Positions 8,893 through 17,553 of a stretch of 64,000 nucleotides of DNA are shown one piece after another. The notes under the pieces are model-generated. The model was not told the origin of the DNA, searched no databases, and saw nothing but the letters and a program-made list of their open reading frames with translations. This DNA is from UBA7672 sp963718145. GTDB taxonomy: Bacteria > Pseudomonadota > Alphaproteobacteria > Caulobacterales > Hyphomonadaceae. How positions within the stretch are numbered: position 1 is the stretch's first letter; each line of letters starts with the position of its first letter. Position numbers and translations under genes: made by a program. The stretch lies in NCBI GenBank assembly GCA_963718145.1, contig CAVQYJ010000004.1, positions 124,001 through 188,000 of the forward strand, read 5' to 3'.

Positions 8893-9117
8893 CTACCGCT
8901 TCCTCGAAAACTGCATGAAGCTCGTCTTGCCGCAGCTGGTGCAGCGCGCCAGCGACGACTTCGCCCCCGCCGCCTGGTGGCGCACGCCGCCGATATCCCA
9001 GATCGAGTTCTGCGCCTGGCAGCGCGGGCACACTGCCACCCAGTTGCGCGACGACTCCTCGACATCCGCCCGCATCTTCGGCGACATGAACTTCAGGATG
9101 ATCTCGCGCAACATCAC
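8893..9117 (-). CDS. Small zinc-ribbon hypothetical protein
   Basis: This 74-residue product has two CxxC pairs (CPRCQAQN and CTSCGKTS) separated by about 27 residues, consistent with one zinc ribbon. Its ATG overlaps the stop of the upstream gene in an ATGA arrangement (9114-9117), so the two are translationally coupled. No specific family or function is recognised. Confidence 0.65.
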   Translation of the reverse strand: MMLREIILKFMSPKMRADVEESSRNWVAVCPRCQAQNSIWDIGGVRHQAAGAKSSLARCTSCGKTSFMQFSRKR

Positions 9118-9758
9118 GACTCCGGCGCGTCGCGAGGCGGCTCGGCGTCCGGGTAGTGTTCCATCGCCGCCACGATGCGGTCCAGCGCCGCCGCCACGCG
9201 CGCGCTGTGATTGCGCCCGGCGCGCTTGAGATAGACCGGCTGCGTCACCGCCAGGTGCCGCACCACCCGGCAGGCGGCGAGGATCAGCGGCGGCACCTCG
9301 CGCAGGTCGACGCTCCAGCCATCCTCGCTGAAATGCAGGAAGGTGTTGCGCAGGTCGGTCAGGTCGTCGAACGCCTCGGTGGTCTGGTGATCCAGCGGAA
9401 CCTGGAAAGGCGGCCGCAGGAAGAACGGATCGCCCACGCGCCGCAGCAGCTCAAGAGGCGAGACGATCCGCGGCTCGCGCACCGCCAGAGGCGCCGGTCC
9501 GCGCCGTCCATTGCTGGTCCACCGCCGCACGATCTTCGCATCGATGCGGCTCATGCCTTTCGTTCCGAACTCGTCACCGGTGTCGAGCGCACACAGGCAG
9601 GCATTCTGCACCGCCAGCGTCATCGAGATCACCAGCCACCGCCACGCGCCATGGTCATCGCCGGCCTGCTCAGCCTGTCCCGCCGCAAACTCCGCACACG
9701 CCAGCAGCTCTCGCGGCTGGCTGGTCTCAAAACGAAAATCGGCGGGCAGGTCGGTCAT
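9114..9758 (-). CDS. Conserved hypothetical protein
   Basis: This 214-residue soluble protein begins MTDLPADFRFETSQP. It includes a central FDDLTDLRNTFLHF segment and a C-terminal HSARVAAALDRIVAAME. The pattern of helices around a RNxFxHF motif is reminiscent of HEPN-like proteins, but that resemblance is weak and by eye only. It is coupled by ATGA overlap to the zinc-ribbon protein downstream. Function is unknown. Confidence 0.7.
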   Translation of the reverse strand: MTDLPADFRFETSQPRELLACAEFAAGQAEQAGDDHGAWRWLVISMTLAVQNACLCALDTGDEFGTKGMSRIDAKIVRRWTSNGRRGPAPLAVREPRIVSPLELLRRVGDPFFLRPPFQVPLDHQTTEAFDDLTDLRNTFLHFSEDGWSVDLREVPPLILAACRVVRHLAVTQPVYLKRAGRNHSARVAAALDRIVAAMEHYPDAEPPRDAPES

Positions 9759-9833
9759 AGTCCGAGGCTAGCGCGACGCATCGCCTGTGCGAAGCGTCTT
9801 GAGCGTACCTCGGCGGCCTTCTAGACAGGGGCG

Positions 9834-10811
9834 ATGATCCGTAGGGTTTCCGCTTGTCTTGGGCTTCTGTCGCTCGCCCCCGCCGCGTCGGCTCAGGCGT
9901 TCTTCACCGCCGTCCACGACAATGACGAGTGGGGCGGCAAGCAGACGGACTGGGAATACTCGCAAGGCACGCGCTTCGCCTGGATGGACGCGAGCTGGGC
10001 CGAGAGCGCCAGGACGATTGTCAGCCTGCTGCCCGGCATCGAGCCCAGCGCAAAAATCCTGCCCGGCGTCGGCGCAGGCGCATCCTTCTACGAGCCCCGC
10101 TTCCTCGCCTCCGCCGCGCCGATCCGCGACCAGCGCCCCTATGCCGGCTGGCTCTATGTCTCCGGCCTCCTCAACGCCGAGACGTCCACCCACCTCGACT
10201 CCTGGCGCCTCGACATCGGCGTCGTCGGCCCGTCGGCGCAGGGCGAGCAGATCACGAAGTTCTTCCACAACGTCTTCTCTGGCTACGACCAGCTCGGATG
10301 GGATAACCAGATCCAGGATCGACTCGGCCTGAATGCGAGCTGGGAACGGCGCTGGCGCAACATCATCCCGATCTCCAATGGCATCGCCGTCGATCTCTCG
10401 CCTGCGATCGGCGTCGAGCTCGGCACGGTTAGCGACGCCATAAACGCCGGCGCCATGCTGCGCGTCGGCACAGGCCTTGAGACTGATTTCGGCCCGCCGC
10501 GCACCGGCGCCTTCGGCGGATCGCTCGCCCATGGCGGACAAGGCTTCAGCCTCTATGGCTTCGCCGCAGCAAACGCCAGCTACGTCCCCTGGGACGTCTT
10601 CCTCGACGAGCCTGGCGGCCGCGACAGCGACCTCATCCGCGCCGGCGACCAGATCACGCGCGACAAATTCCGCTCGCAGGTCACCCTCGGCCTCGTCGCC
10701 ACATGGCAGCGCCTGCGCCTCACCTTCGCCGTCACCGATGCGTCCACGACCTACGACCAGCAGGTCGATGCGGAACGCTTCTCCGAAATGAACTTGTCGT
10801 TCAGGTTCTAG
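9834..10811 (+). CDS. LpxR-like lipid A deacylase family outer-membrane protein
   Basis: This 325-residue protein has a signal peptide ending ASAQ and a C-terminal Phe (NLSFRF), as expected of outer-membrane barrels. An early AVHDNDEWGG segment, YSQGTRFAW and RDQRPYAGWLY match the LpxR family, which removes the 3'-acyloxyacyl group from lipid A. The DRPYAGW-type motif is the clearest marker. The N-terminal Asn/Asp motif fits the LpxR active site, but individual catalytic residues were not aligned. It stands alone between divergent and codirectional unrelated genes. Confidence 0.82.
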   Translation: MIRRVSACLGLLSLAPAASAQAFFTAVHDNDEWGGKQTDWEYSQGTRFAWMDASWAESARTIVSLLPGIEPSAKILPGVGAGASFYEPRFLASAAPIRDQRPYAGWLYVSGLLNAETSTHLDSWRLDIGVVGPSAQGEQITKFFHNVFSGYDQLGWDNQIQDRLGLNASWERRWRNIIPISNGIAVDLSPAIGVELGTVSDAINAGAMLRVGTGLETDFGPPRTGAFGGSLAHGGQGFSLYGFAAANASYVPWDVFLDEPGGRDSDLIRAGDQITRDKFRSQVTLGLVATWQRLRLTFAVTDASTTYDQQVDAERFSEMNLSFRF

Positions 10812-10962
10812 CGTTTGCCGTTCTTCGGGATTTACCGGGCAGGGCGTCGCAGCCTAGACTGCGCCAAGAACGGAGCGAAAACTCGCGCCACAGGCCGTCG
10901 GGACTCGCTTCCGGTCGCCGCTACGAAGCATGTTTCCACACGGCAGGAAGGGTCGGTAGTCC

Positions 10963-12607
10963 ATGGCGGTATCGTCCGGGCGTGTCGTTGTCCGCGCCAT
11001 CCTGCTCGCTGCTCTTGCCGCGTGCGGCGGAGGCGGCGGAGGCAGCCCTCCCGCGAGCCCGCCGCCGGAAGTCCTCCGACTCGTCACCGGGCCTACCTGG
11101 ACATCCGGCGTCTTCCAGTCCGCCGCGACATTCGAGGACCGCTGCGCCGTCGTTCGCACCGGCGTCGACGCCCAGGGCAGGGCATTCCCCGACCGCGCCG
11201 GCAGCGCTGCTGGAAGAACTGTTCTGGCTGCGCTCCTGGACCAACCTGACCTATCTCTGGAACACCGAGGTGACGGACCAGAACCCGGCTTCGTTCGCCA
11301 GCCAGTCTTCCTATTTCAGCGTTCTCAAGACCAGCGCGCTCGCCTCGTCCGGCCAGCCGAAGGACCGCTTCCATTTCATGATCCCGACCGCCGACTATCT
11401 CGCGCAGGTGACGTCGGCGCCTTCCGCCAGCTATGGCGCGGAGATCCGCATCTATTCCGGCACGGTTCCGCGCGATGTCCGCGTGCTCTACACCCAGGCC
11501 GGCACGCCGGCTACCGAACTCGTAGGCGGCGCGCCGAAACTGTCGCGCGGCGTGCGCCTGCTCACCGTCGATGGCGTGGATCTGGTCAATGGCGGAACGA
11601 GCCAGGCCCAGATCGACATCCTCAACAACGGAACATTTCCGCGCACGGCCGGCGAAACCCACTCCTTCACCGTGCGCAATCCTGACAATACGGAGCGGAG
11701 CTTCACGCTGACCTCTGCCTCCATTTCGGAGACGCCGGTCAACCGCACGACCGTACTGTCCACGCCCACCGGAAATGTCGGTTACATCCTCCTCAACACC
11801 TTCAGTCCGTTCAGCACGGAAAGGGGCCTCGTCGACGCCATCGCCGCGCTCAGGGCCCAGGGCGTGAACGATGTCGTGCTCGACCTGCGCTACAATGGCG
11901 GAGGCCTGCTCGCACTCGCCTCCCAGCTCAGCTACATGGTCGCCGGCCCCACGCGCACGGCGGGCAAGAATTTCGAGCGCCTGCAATTCAACGCCGCCGC
12001 CGGCGGGTCCGACCCGGTCACCGGGGCCACCAACACGCCAACGCCGTTCTACAGCACAGGCCTCGGCTTTTCCGTCACCAACGGCGCACCGATCCAGACA
12101 CTCGGCCTGCCGCGCGTCTATGTCCTCTCCACGTCCAGCACCTGCAGCGCCAGCGAGTCCGTCGTCAACGGCTTGCGCGGCATCGATGTCGATGTCGTGT
12201 TGATCGGCGCAACGACCTGCGGCAAGCCCTTTGGCTTCTACCCGACGGACAATTGCGGGCAGACCTACTTCTCGATCCAGTTCCAGGGCGTCAACAACAA
12301 GAGTTTCGGCGATTATCCGGACGGATTCGCGCCGGCCAATTCCAGCGCCGCCCTGCCCATGAAGATTCCCGGCTGCGCCGTCGCCGACGATCTCAGCCAC
12401 GAACTCGGCGATTCCAGCGAGGCGCTGCTCGCCGCCGCCCTCGGCCATCGCGCAACGGGGTCCTGTCCCGCGCCTCCTGCCTCCAGCCAAACCGTCGCGC
12501 GTGCGGGCGATGGTCTTTCGATGGAAACCTCTGGCCGTTCCGAAGCCGCCGACATCCTGCGCAGCAACCGCGACCTGCGCCGGCCCGGCCAGGCCGCTCC
12601 ACAGTGA
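10963..12607 (+). pseudogene. S41 family peptidase lipoprotein, frameshifted
   Basis: This is a predicted periplasmic C-terminal-processing-type protease. ATG 10963 begins a lipoprotein signal with lipobox LAACG and a Gly/Ser/Pro linker. After about 11200 the protein continues in another frame from LLEELFWLRSWTNLTYLW, through a PDZ-like segment (GVRLLTVDGVDLVNGG), VVLDLRYNGGG, the nucleophile region STCSASESVVNGL, and TTCGKPFG with the catalytic lysine. The shift is one extra base (or two missing) between about 11190 and 11215. All catalytic parts remain, so an assembly indel is plausible. The following lipoprotein gene lies 11 bases downstream. Confidence 0.85.
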
Positions 12608-12618
12608 GGCGCACGACA

Positions 12619-12972
12619 ATGACCGGCCGGCGCTCCATCCCGATCCTTCTCGCCGCGACCGCCGCCGCCTGCCAGTCCATGTCCGTCCCCGCCGTCATGA
12701 CACGTGCGGACCCGCCCGCGATGGAAAGCCTCAAGGCCGCGCTGGCCAAGGCAATGGGCAGGACGCCGATCGACCTCGGCCCAGGCGACCCGACGCAGAC
12801 CTCCGTGATCTCCGTGCTCCCGCTTCCGCTCAGCCCCTACGAAGACCGCAGCCTCGCCCGGCCCACGACCTTCCGCCTCGAACTCGAAGACGGCGCCTGC
12901 GTTCTCGTCCGCGAAAACGACGGCGCGCGGGCCCTGCTCGATGGCGTTCAGTGCCGCGCCGCCCAGCGCTGA
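12619..12972 (+). CDS. Small lipoprotein, hypothetical
   Basis: This is a 117-residue product with an N-terminal export signal and a candidate lipobox (ATAAACQS). The mature part contains DPTQTSVISVLPLPLSPYE and a closing GACVLVREN. Two cysteines in the mature region (GACV and VQC) could form a disulfide. The ATG lies 11 bases after the S41 peptidase stop, which suggests one operon and possibly a substrate, partner or inhibitor role. The family is not recognised. Confidence 0.65.
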   Translation: MTGRRSIPILLAATAAACQSMSVPAVMTRADPPAMESLKAALAKAMGRTPIDLGPGDPTQTSVISVLPLPLSPYEDRSLARPTTFRLELEDGACVLVRENDGARALLDGVQCRAAQR

Positions 12973-13153
12973 GAAACGCCGCGGACCCTGCACGCCAGAG
13001 AACCTTTGTGCCCTTGGTGCGTCCTTGGTGACTTGGTGTTGGAATCTGGACCATTCCAGGAGCAGGGCGGGCCTACCTTTCGCCGCAAGTCTCGTGTAAG
13101 AGCCGCCCCATCATCCATCTGCTTCGGGCCTTGACCCCGTGGGAGAGACAAGA

Positions 13154-14446
13154 ATGCCGACCCTCATCGGGCCCCGCGGGGCGCCTGCTGCCCCTGTTGC
13201 GCCTGTCCAGCCCGACTTTCCCGTCGCGCCTGTCCCGGATGGCGCCCTCTGCGATTTCTCGCGCCTTGCCGACGTCGACCTCTCTGGCGCTGACCTCGAT
13301 CTGTTTCCGGGAAGCGACAAGCCCCGCTCCGAAACCCGTATCGTCGCCGCCATGTCCGGCGGCGTGGATTCATCCGTCGTCGCGGCCCTCCTGAAATACG
13401 CGGGCTATGATGTCGTCGGCGTCACACTGCAGCTCTACGATTTCGGGGCGGCCCTGAAGAAGACCGGCGCCTGCTGCGCCGGGCAGGACATCCACGATGC
13501 CCGGCGTGTCGCAGAAGCGCTCCAGATTCCGCATTACGTGCTCGATTATGAAAGCCGATTCCGGGCGCAGGTCATGGAAGACTTCGCGGACACCTACCTT
13601 AAGGGCTCGACGCCGATCCCGTGCATCCGCTGCAACCAGACGGTCAAGTTCTCCGACCTTCTCTCGACGGCGAAGGACCTCGGCGCCGACGCCATGGCCA
13701 CCGGCCACTACATCCGCCGCACGACGCGGAACGGCGTGGCTGAACTCAGCCGCGCCGCCGATCCGGACCGCGACCAATCCTATTTCCTCTTTGCCACAAC
13801 GAGGGAACAACTCGACTTCCTGCGCTTCCCGCTCGGCGGCATGAAGAAGCCCGACGTGCGCCGCGCCGCCTCCGCGCTTGGCCTTCAGGTCGCCGCCAAG
13901 CCCGACAGCCAGGACATCTGCTTCGTGCCCCAGGGCAAGTATTCCGACATCGTCGAGAAGCTGCGCCCCGGCGCGGTCGAGCCCGGCGACATCGTCCACA
14001 TGGACGGCCGCGTCTTGGGCCGCCACGAAGGCGTCATCCGCTACACGATTGGACAAAGGAGGGGCCTCGGCGTCGCCACCGGCGACCCCTTGTTCGTCGT
14101 CAAGCTCGACGCGCCCAACAAGCGCGTCATCGTCGGCCCGCGCGAAGCGCTGCTCACCAGCGCGCTCAGCATCGGCGAATCCAACTGGCTCGGGCATGGC
14201 TCTCTTGTGGACGCCTGCGCCAACAGCGTCCCCGCACTCGCCCGCGTCCGCTCCACCCGCGCCCCCGTGGCAGGCCGCATGGCGCTCATCCCGGATTCTG
14301 AGGGCAAAGTCCAACCCGGCTTCACCTTCGACACCCCCGAAGAAGGCGTCGCCCCCGGCCAGGCCTGCGTCCTCTACGCCGCCCCCGACGGCCGCACCGT
14401 GCTGGGCGGTGGGTTCATCACAGGAACGGTGAGCGCTGCGTCGTAA
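13154..14446 (+). CDS. mnmA: tRNA 2-thiouridine(34) synthase MnmA
   Basis: MnmA thiolates the wobble uridine of tRNA-Lys, -Glu and -Gln using ATP and a sulfur relay. The P-loop-like motif AMSGGVDSSV covers residues about 66-75. The catalytic cysteines are in PCIRCN (about 157-160) and QDICFVPQG, and YTIGQRRGLGV is also conserved. At 430 residues the protein is longer than the usual 370 or so, because about 60 residues precede the catalytic domain, the first 30 rich in Pro and Ala. ATG 13154 is preferred over GTG 13139 because GGGAGAG precedes it by seven bases. Copy A of the repeat element begins within 100 bases downstream. Confidence 0.94.
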   Translation: MPTLIGPRGAPAAPVAPVQPDFPVAPVPDGALCDFSRLADVDLSGADLDLFPGSDKPRSETRIVAAMSGGVDSSVVAALLKYAGYDVVGVTLQLYDFGAALKKTGACCAGQDIHDARRVAEALQIPHYVLDYESRFRAQVMEDFADTYLKGSTPIPCIRCNQTVKFSDLLSTAKDLGADAMATGHYIRRTTRNGVAELSRAADPDRDQSYFLFATTREQLDFLRFPLGGMKKPDVRRAASALGLQVAAKPDSQDICFVPQGKYSDIVEKLRPGAVEPGDIVHMDGRVLGRHEGVIRYTIGQRRGLGVATGDPLFVVKLDAPNKRVIVGPREALLTSALSIGESNWLGHGSLVDACANSVPALARVRSTRAPVAGRMALIPDSEGKVQPGFTFDTPEEGVAPGQACVLYAAPDGRTVLGGGFITGTVSAAS

Positions 14447-14529
14447 CCTCCCTCGTCATGCTCGGGTAAGGGGTGCAGGGCCGCAGCCCGAGAATCCCTC
14501 GCCGGAGTGGGCGAGTCGTAGGGCGAAGA

Positions 14530-15178
14530 CGTTCAACGGCGCAGCCCGTAGGGTTCACCAGGCCAAAGGCCGTAGTCCGCCATCCCTGGCCGATGGAATG
14601 AGCCCCAGCTGTTGGGGATGCGCCGGACTTGTCCGACAGTTTGGCGACTCTGCGTTTCGGGCTTCCCCAGTGAATCCAGTCGCTTGCGAGAAATCCTGGC
14701 CGGTTGGCCTGCGAGTTTTCTGTAGGATGAAAAAGCGGGCGTATAATGCGCCCATCGCCTCCGCCGGGAGGGCGGCTGTACACTGTTCAACAGCGCGGCG
14801 GCGATGCGCATCGAGCGTGGAGCACAGCGCCTCCTGTCCGGGTCTCCCGGACCCGCAGGCCGAGCTCAGCCCCGCGTATGCCAGCCAGGAGGGCTGGCCA
14901 AGTAGGGGAGGATGTCCAGGGATCATGGCCGAACATCCATGACCTGCACGCCGGCGGCGATACCTACGGCAGAGGCGTGAAACGATCGCCTTGTCCGAGG
15001 CCGCCGGCCAGACGATGTGCGGGGACGCGGGGAAACCGCGCTTCTCGTCCACTGCCGGCAGATCCGGGCAACCGGAGACGCCAATCCACGCGGGGCATCC
15101 CCGCGTCCCCAGGCCCTCCCACCAGGGAGGCGCACATGCATCCCAGGCGGTCACACCGGCCTGATCGAGAGGGTGCGT
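14530..15178 (-). repeat. Two-copy structured non-coding element, copy A
   Basis: This gene-free stretch matches, in inverted orientation, nearly all of 40311-40912. The best-conserved core is 14591-14819 against 40624-40853, where most bases agree by eye. Read on the minus strand, the 5' end begins GCACCCTCTCGATCAGGCCGG. Paired segments are kept although their bases differ between copies. Examples are an ACGCGGGG/CCCCGCGT hairpin near 15075-15095, CCCC/GGGG around an AGC loop near 14600, GGAC/GTCC near 14625-14638, and a long-range CATCGCC/GGCGATG pairing. No frame is conserved between copies. The strand is undetermined; the minus strand is given only for alignment with copy B. Confidence 0.8.
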
Positions 15179-15204
15179 CTCATCCCATTTCCAAAGGAGC
15201 CCAC

Positions 15205-15507
15205 ATGACAAAATGGTCGCGCCGCAGCGAGTACAACACCGCACTCTACCACGCCCGCAAGGCCCGGCGCGGGGGCGACATCGCCGCCGCCGAACGCTGG
15301 CTGAAGCTGGCCGATCGCCACGTGCTGGTCCGCAGCCATTTCCACGCCAACGTCGACCGCCTGATCCGGCGAGACGTCGAAGCAGCCAAGCGCCAGCGCG
15401 AAGAGGCCGAGTGTGAACCCGCCGCCTCACCACCCATGTCCAGGCTCGACGAAATCCTCCGCGACTACCGGGCCGGAACGGGGGAATTCGACGAGAGCAA
15501 CCACTAG
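15205..15507 (+). CDS. Small charged hypothetical protein (TPR-like helices)
   Basis: This 100-residue, strongly basic then acidic protein begins MTKWSRRSEYNTALYHARKA and includes GGDIAAAERWLKLADRH. Paired amphipathic helices resemble a single tetratricopeptide-like hairpin. ATG 15205 follows AAAGGAG at 15193-15199, which fixes the start and rules out the longer upstream frame. The stop is shared with the convergent enoyl-CoA hydratase (CTAG at 15504-15507). Copy A of the repeat ends about 25 bases upstream. Function is unknown. Confidence 0.65.
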   Translation: MTKWSRRSEYNTALYHARKARRGGDIAAAERWLKLADRHVLVRSHFHANVDRLIRRDVEAAKRQREEAECEPAASPPMSRLDEILRDYRAGTGEFDESNH

Positions 15508-16298
15508 TCTCCTGTAAATTTCGGCTCGCGCCCCTCCAGGAAGGACGACACGCCTTCGGCGAAGTCGTCGCTTTGCTCCATCAGCGCGAACGCCTCCAGG
15601 TCCCTGTGCGCCGTCGCATGCGCGAGCGCCAGCGCCGCCACGTTCACGTCGCGCTTCACCATCTTCAGCGCCGTCGGCGGCAGCGCCGCAGCCGCATGCG
15701 CAAACTCCATCGCGCGCGCCAGCGCCTGCCCGTCCTCCGCCACCGCATCGGCCAGCCCCCACGCCAGCGCGCTCGCCGCATCCACCTTCTCGCACAGCGC
15801 CGCCATCCGCTTCGCGCGCGCCGGACCCACCAGCGCCACCATCCGCGGCACCGATCCCCAGCTCATGTTCATCCCGCGCGCCACCTCCGGCACATACACC
15901 ACGGCGCCGCGCGCCATCACACGCAGGTCGCACGCCACAGCGAGCGCCACACCGCCCCCCACGCACCACCCCTCGACCGCCATGATGGTGATGGCGTCGA
16001 TCTTCTCCCACGCCGCGCACATGTCGGGGCCGAGGCGCAGGGACAGACGCCGCTCGGACAGACCCTGTCCGCGCATCGCCGCCCGCTCGGGATCCTTGAG
16101 GTCGGCGCCAAGCGTGAAATTCCGCGCCTGCCCGGTCAGCACCACCGCCGAAATCTCAGGCCGCGCATGAAACTCCAGCGCCACATCTGTCAGTTGCCGC
16201 AGCGCCTCCGCCGACAGCGCATTGGCCTTGTCGCCCCGGTCGAACCGCACGACGGCGATCCGGCCCTCGATCTCGAGCTTGATGAAACTCCCGGCCAT
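15504..16298 (-). CDS. Enoyl-CoA hydratase/isomerase family protein
   Basis: This 264-residue crotonase-fold enzyme would hydrate or isomerise enoyl-CoA. The oxyanion-hole segments are FTLGADLKDPE (about 61-71) and VEGWCVGGGVALAVACDLR (about 108-126). The usual catalytic glutamate in the PEVARGMNMSWGS loop appears shifted, so the exact reaction is uncertain. ATG 16298 is used; the frame extends further upstream only as an out-of-phase reading of the next gene, whose stop it overlaps by one base (TGATG). This suggests coupling with the secreted protein upstream. Confidence 0.85.
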   Translation of the reverse strand: MAGSFIKLEIEGRIAVVRFDRGDKANALSAEALRQLTDVALEFHARPEISAVVLTGQARNFTLGADLKDPERAAMRGQGLSERRLSLRLGPDMCAAWEKIDAITIMAVEGWCVGGGVALAVACDLRVMARGAVVYVPEVARGMNMSWGSVPRMVALVGPARAKRMAALCEKVDAASALAWGLADAVAEDGQALARAMEFAHAAAALPPTALKMVKRDVNVAALALAHATAHRDLEAFALMEQSDDFAEGVSSFLEGREPKFTGD

Positions 16299-16739
16299 CA
16301 GAACGCCGTGCCGGTCTGCGAATGCAGGATGCGCCACACCCCATCCGCTCCCCGCCGTGGCGCCAGCGGCACGCGCAGGTCCGCCGGGGTGCTGCGCCCG
16401 CCAACGACGGACTTGCCCGTCAGCTCCAGCGCCGCGAGCGCCATGTCGCCGATTTCCGCATGCCGCAGCACCATGGACTGAACCTCCAGCTTCACGCTCA
16501 TGGCGCACTGAGCCTGCACCGCCTGCACATAGATCGGCCGCGACTGCGCAAAAGCCCCGCGCAGCCCGATCGAGGAGACCTCCGGATCGATCATGTCGGC
16601 CAGCCCCTGCGTCTGGCACGTGGTCAGGACCTGCAGGTAGCGCTGCACCTGGCCGGCGGATGTCTTCGGATCCGGCTCGCCCTGCTGCGCGGATTGCCGG
16701 CGCGGCGATACCCAACAAGGCGGCGACCAACACGCGCAT
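16298..16739 (-). pseudogene. Secreted hypothetical protein (NTF2-like size), frameshifted near the signal peptide
   Basis: ATG 16739, after AGGAAGGA, begins a signal peptide MRVLVAALLGIAAPA. At about 16690 the conserved sequence moves to another frame and continues QSAQQGEPDPKTSAGQVQRYL through to HSQTGTAF. The mature part has two cysteines (LTTCQTQ, QAQCAMS) and a closing GADGVWRILHSQ typical of NTF2/SnoaL-like folds, but that assignment is tentative. One inserted or deleted base would join the halves. The stop overlaps the enoyl-CoA hydratase start. Confidence 0.6.
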
Positions 16740-16951
16740 TGCATCCTTCCTGGCCGTCTCAAGCGGCGTGCGCGCATTGTGACACATCCAGAAAGAAGAG
16801 CCACTCGGAGGCCGGGCTGTTGAAATGCCGGGCTGTTGAAATGGAAGTGGGAGCGACCCCACATGATCTTGTGGGCCAACGGCGCCCTGCGCTCCTTCCT
16901 ATGCCGCTCTCAAATCCTGCAGCAGCGCGCGGGTCGGGGTTGCGGACGGTA

Positions 16952-17431
16952 TCAGGCGCTGGCGTCTTTCGGGCCGGCGTGCCCGTGCCTGGCCAGCGCG
17001 CGCTCGATCTCGTGCGACGGCATGTTGGTGAGATCCTTGGAAATCTCGGCGACGACCCGGTCCGACACTTCCTTGTGGAAAGCCTTGCGCAGGTCGCCCA
17101 TGGTAATCGGCGGCGCGGCGATGATGAGCTTGGAATACCGCCCGTCATGCGCCGCCGTGTAGAGCGTGTCGGCAATCTCCCTGGCGAAGCGGTGCTTCTC
17201 CAGCTTGTGCCAATTGGTTTCCTGCATCGCGCTCCGGGCTGTCCCGACGGAAGCGAAGGCGCGCCCGGGCCGGTCGGATCCCTGTTCGCCGGTGCGCGGG
17301 TTGTCATGCTGAAGCACGTTCACCACTTCGAGGTTGGGATAGGCGGCATCGCCCTCATTCCTGAAGAACAGAGCCTTTTCACCATCGCCGACCATCACCC
17401 ACGCGTCGTGATCGATCCTTACGCCTGCCAT
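16952..17431 (-). CDS. Host attachment family protein
   Basis: This 159-residue protein contains WVMVGDGEKALFFRNEGD, the segment GSDRPGRAFASVGTARSAM, AREIADTLYTAA, and SKLIIAAPPITMGDLRKAF. These match the family named for attachment to host cells (PF10116-type, AtsE-like), whose biochemistry is unknown and which is widespread in free-living alphaproteobacteria. ATG 17431 is preferred, with GGAG upstream. It is divergent from the thiolase. A paralogue with the same motif order lies at 19582-20043, so two copies bracket the thiolase cluster. Confidence 0.82.
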   Translation of the reverse strand: MAGVRIDHDAWVMVGDGEKALFFRNEGDAAYPNLEVVNVLQHDNPRTGEQGSDRPGRAFASVGTARSAMQETNWHKLEKHRFAREIADTLYTAAHDGRYSKLIIAAPPITMGDLRKAFHKEVSDRVVAEISKDLTNMPSHEIERALARHGHAGPKDASA

Positions 17432-17553
17432 GCATCGGTCTCCGGTTTCGGCTTCATGGAGCCCAACGAATGGCGGGCAAGGCCGTTCCAAACGCTTGAC
17501 GTTGCAGGGCGCCAAGCAGATTGTGCGGCGCACATACAAAGAAGGAATTTCCC

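Noticed and set aside
14735..14760. TATAAT in copy A (and copy B) as a sigma-70 promoter
   Set aside because: No convincing -35 at 16-18 bases in both copies; kept only as a comment on the element, not as a promoter.
14555..15433. Long minus-strand open frame of 292 codons through repeat copy A
   Set aside because: No frame is conserved between copies A and B, the composition is Arg/Gly/Cys-rich, and structure rather than codon pattern is conserved.
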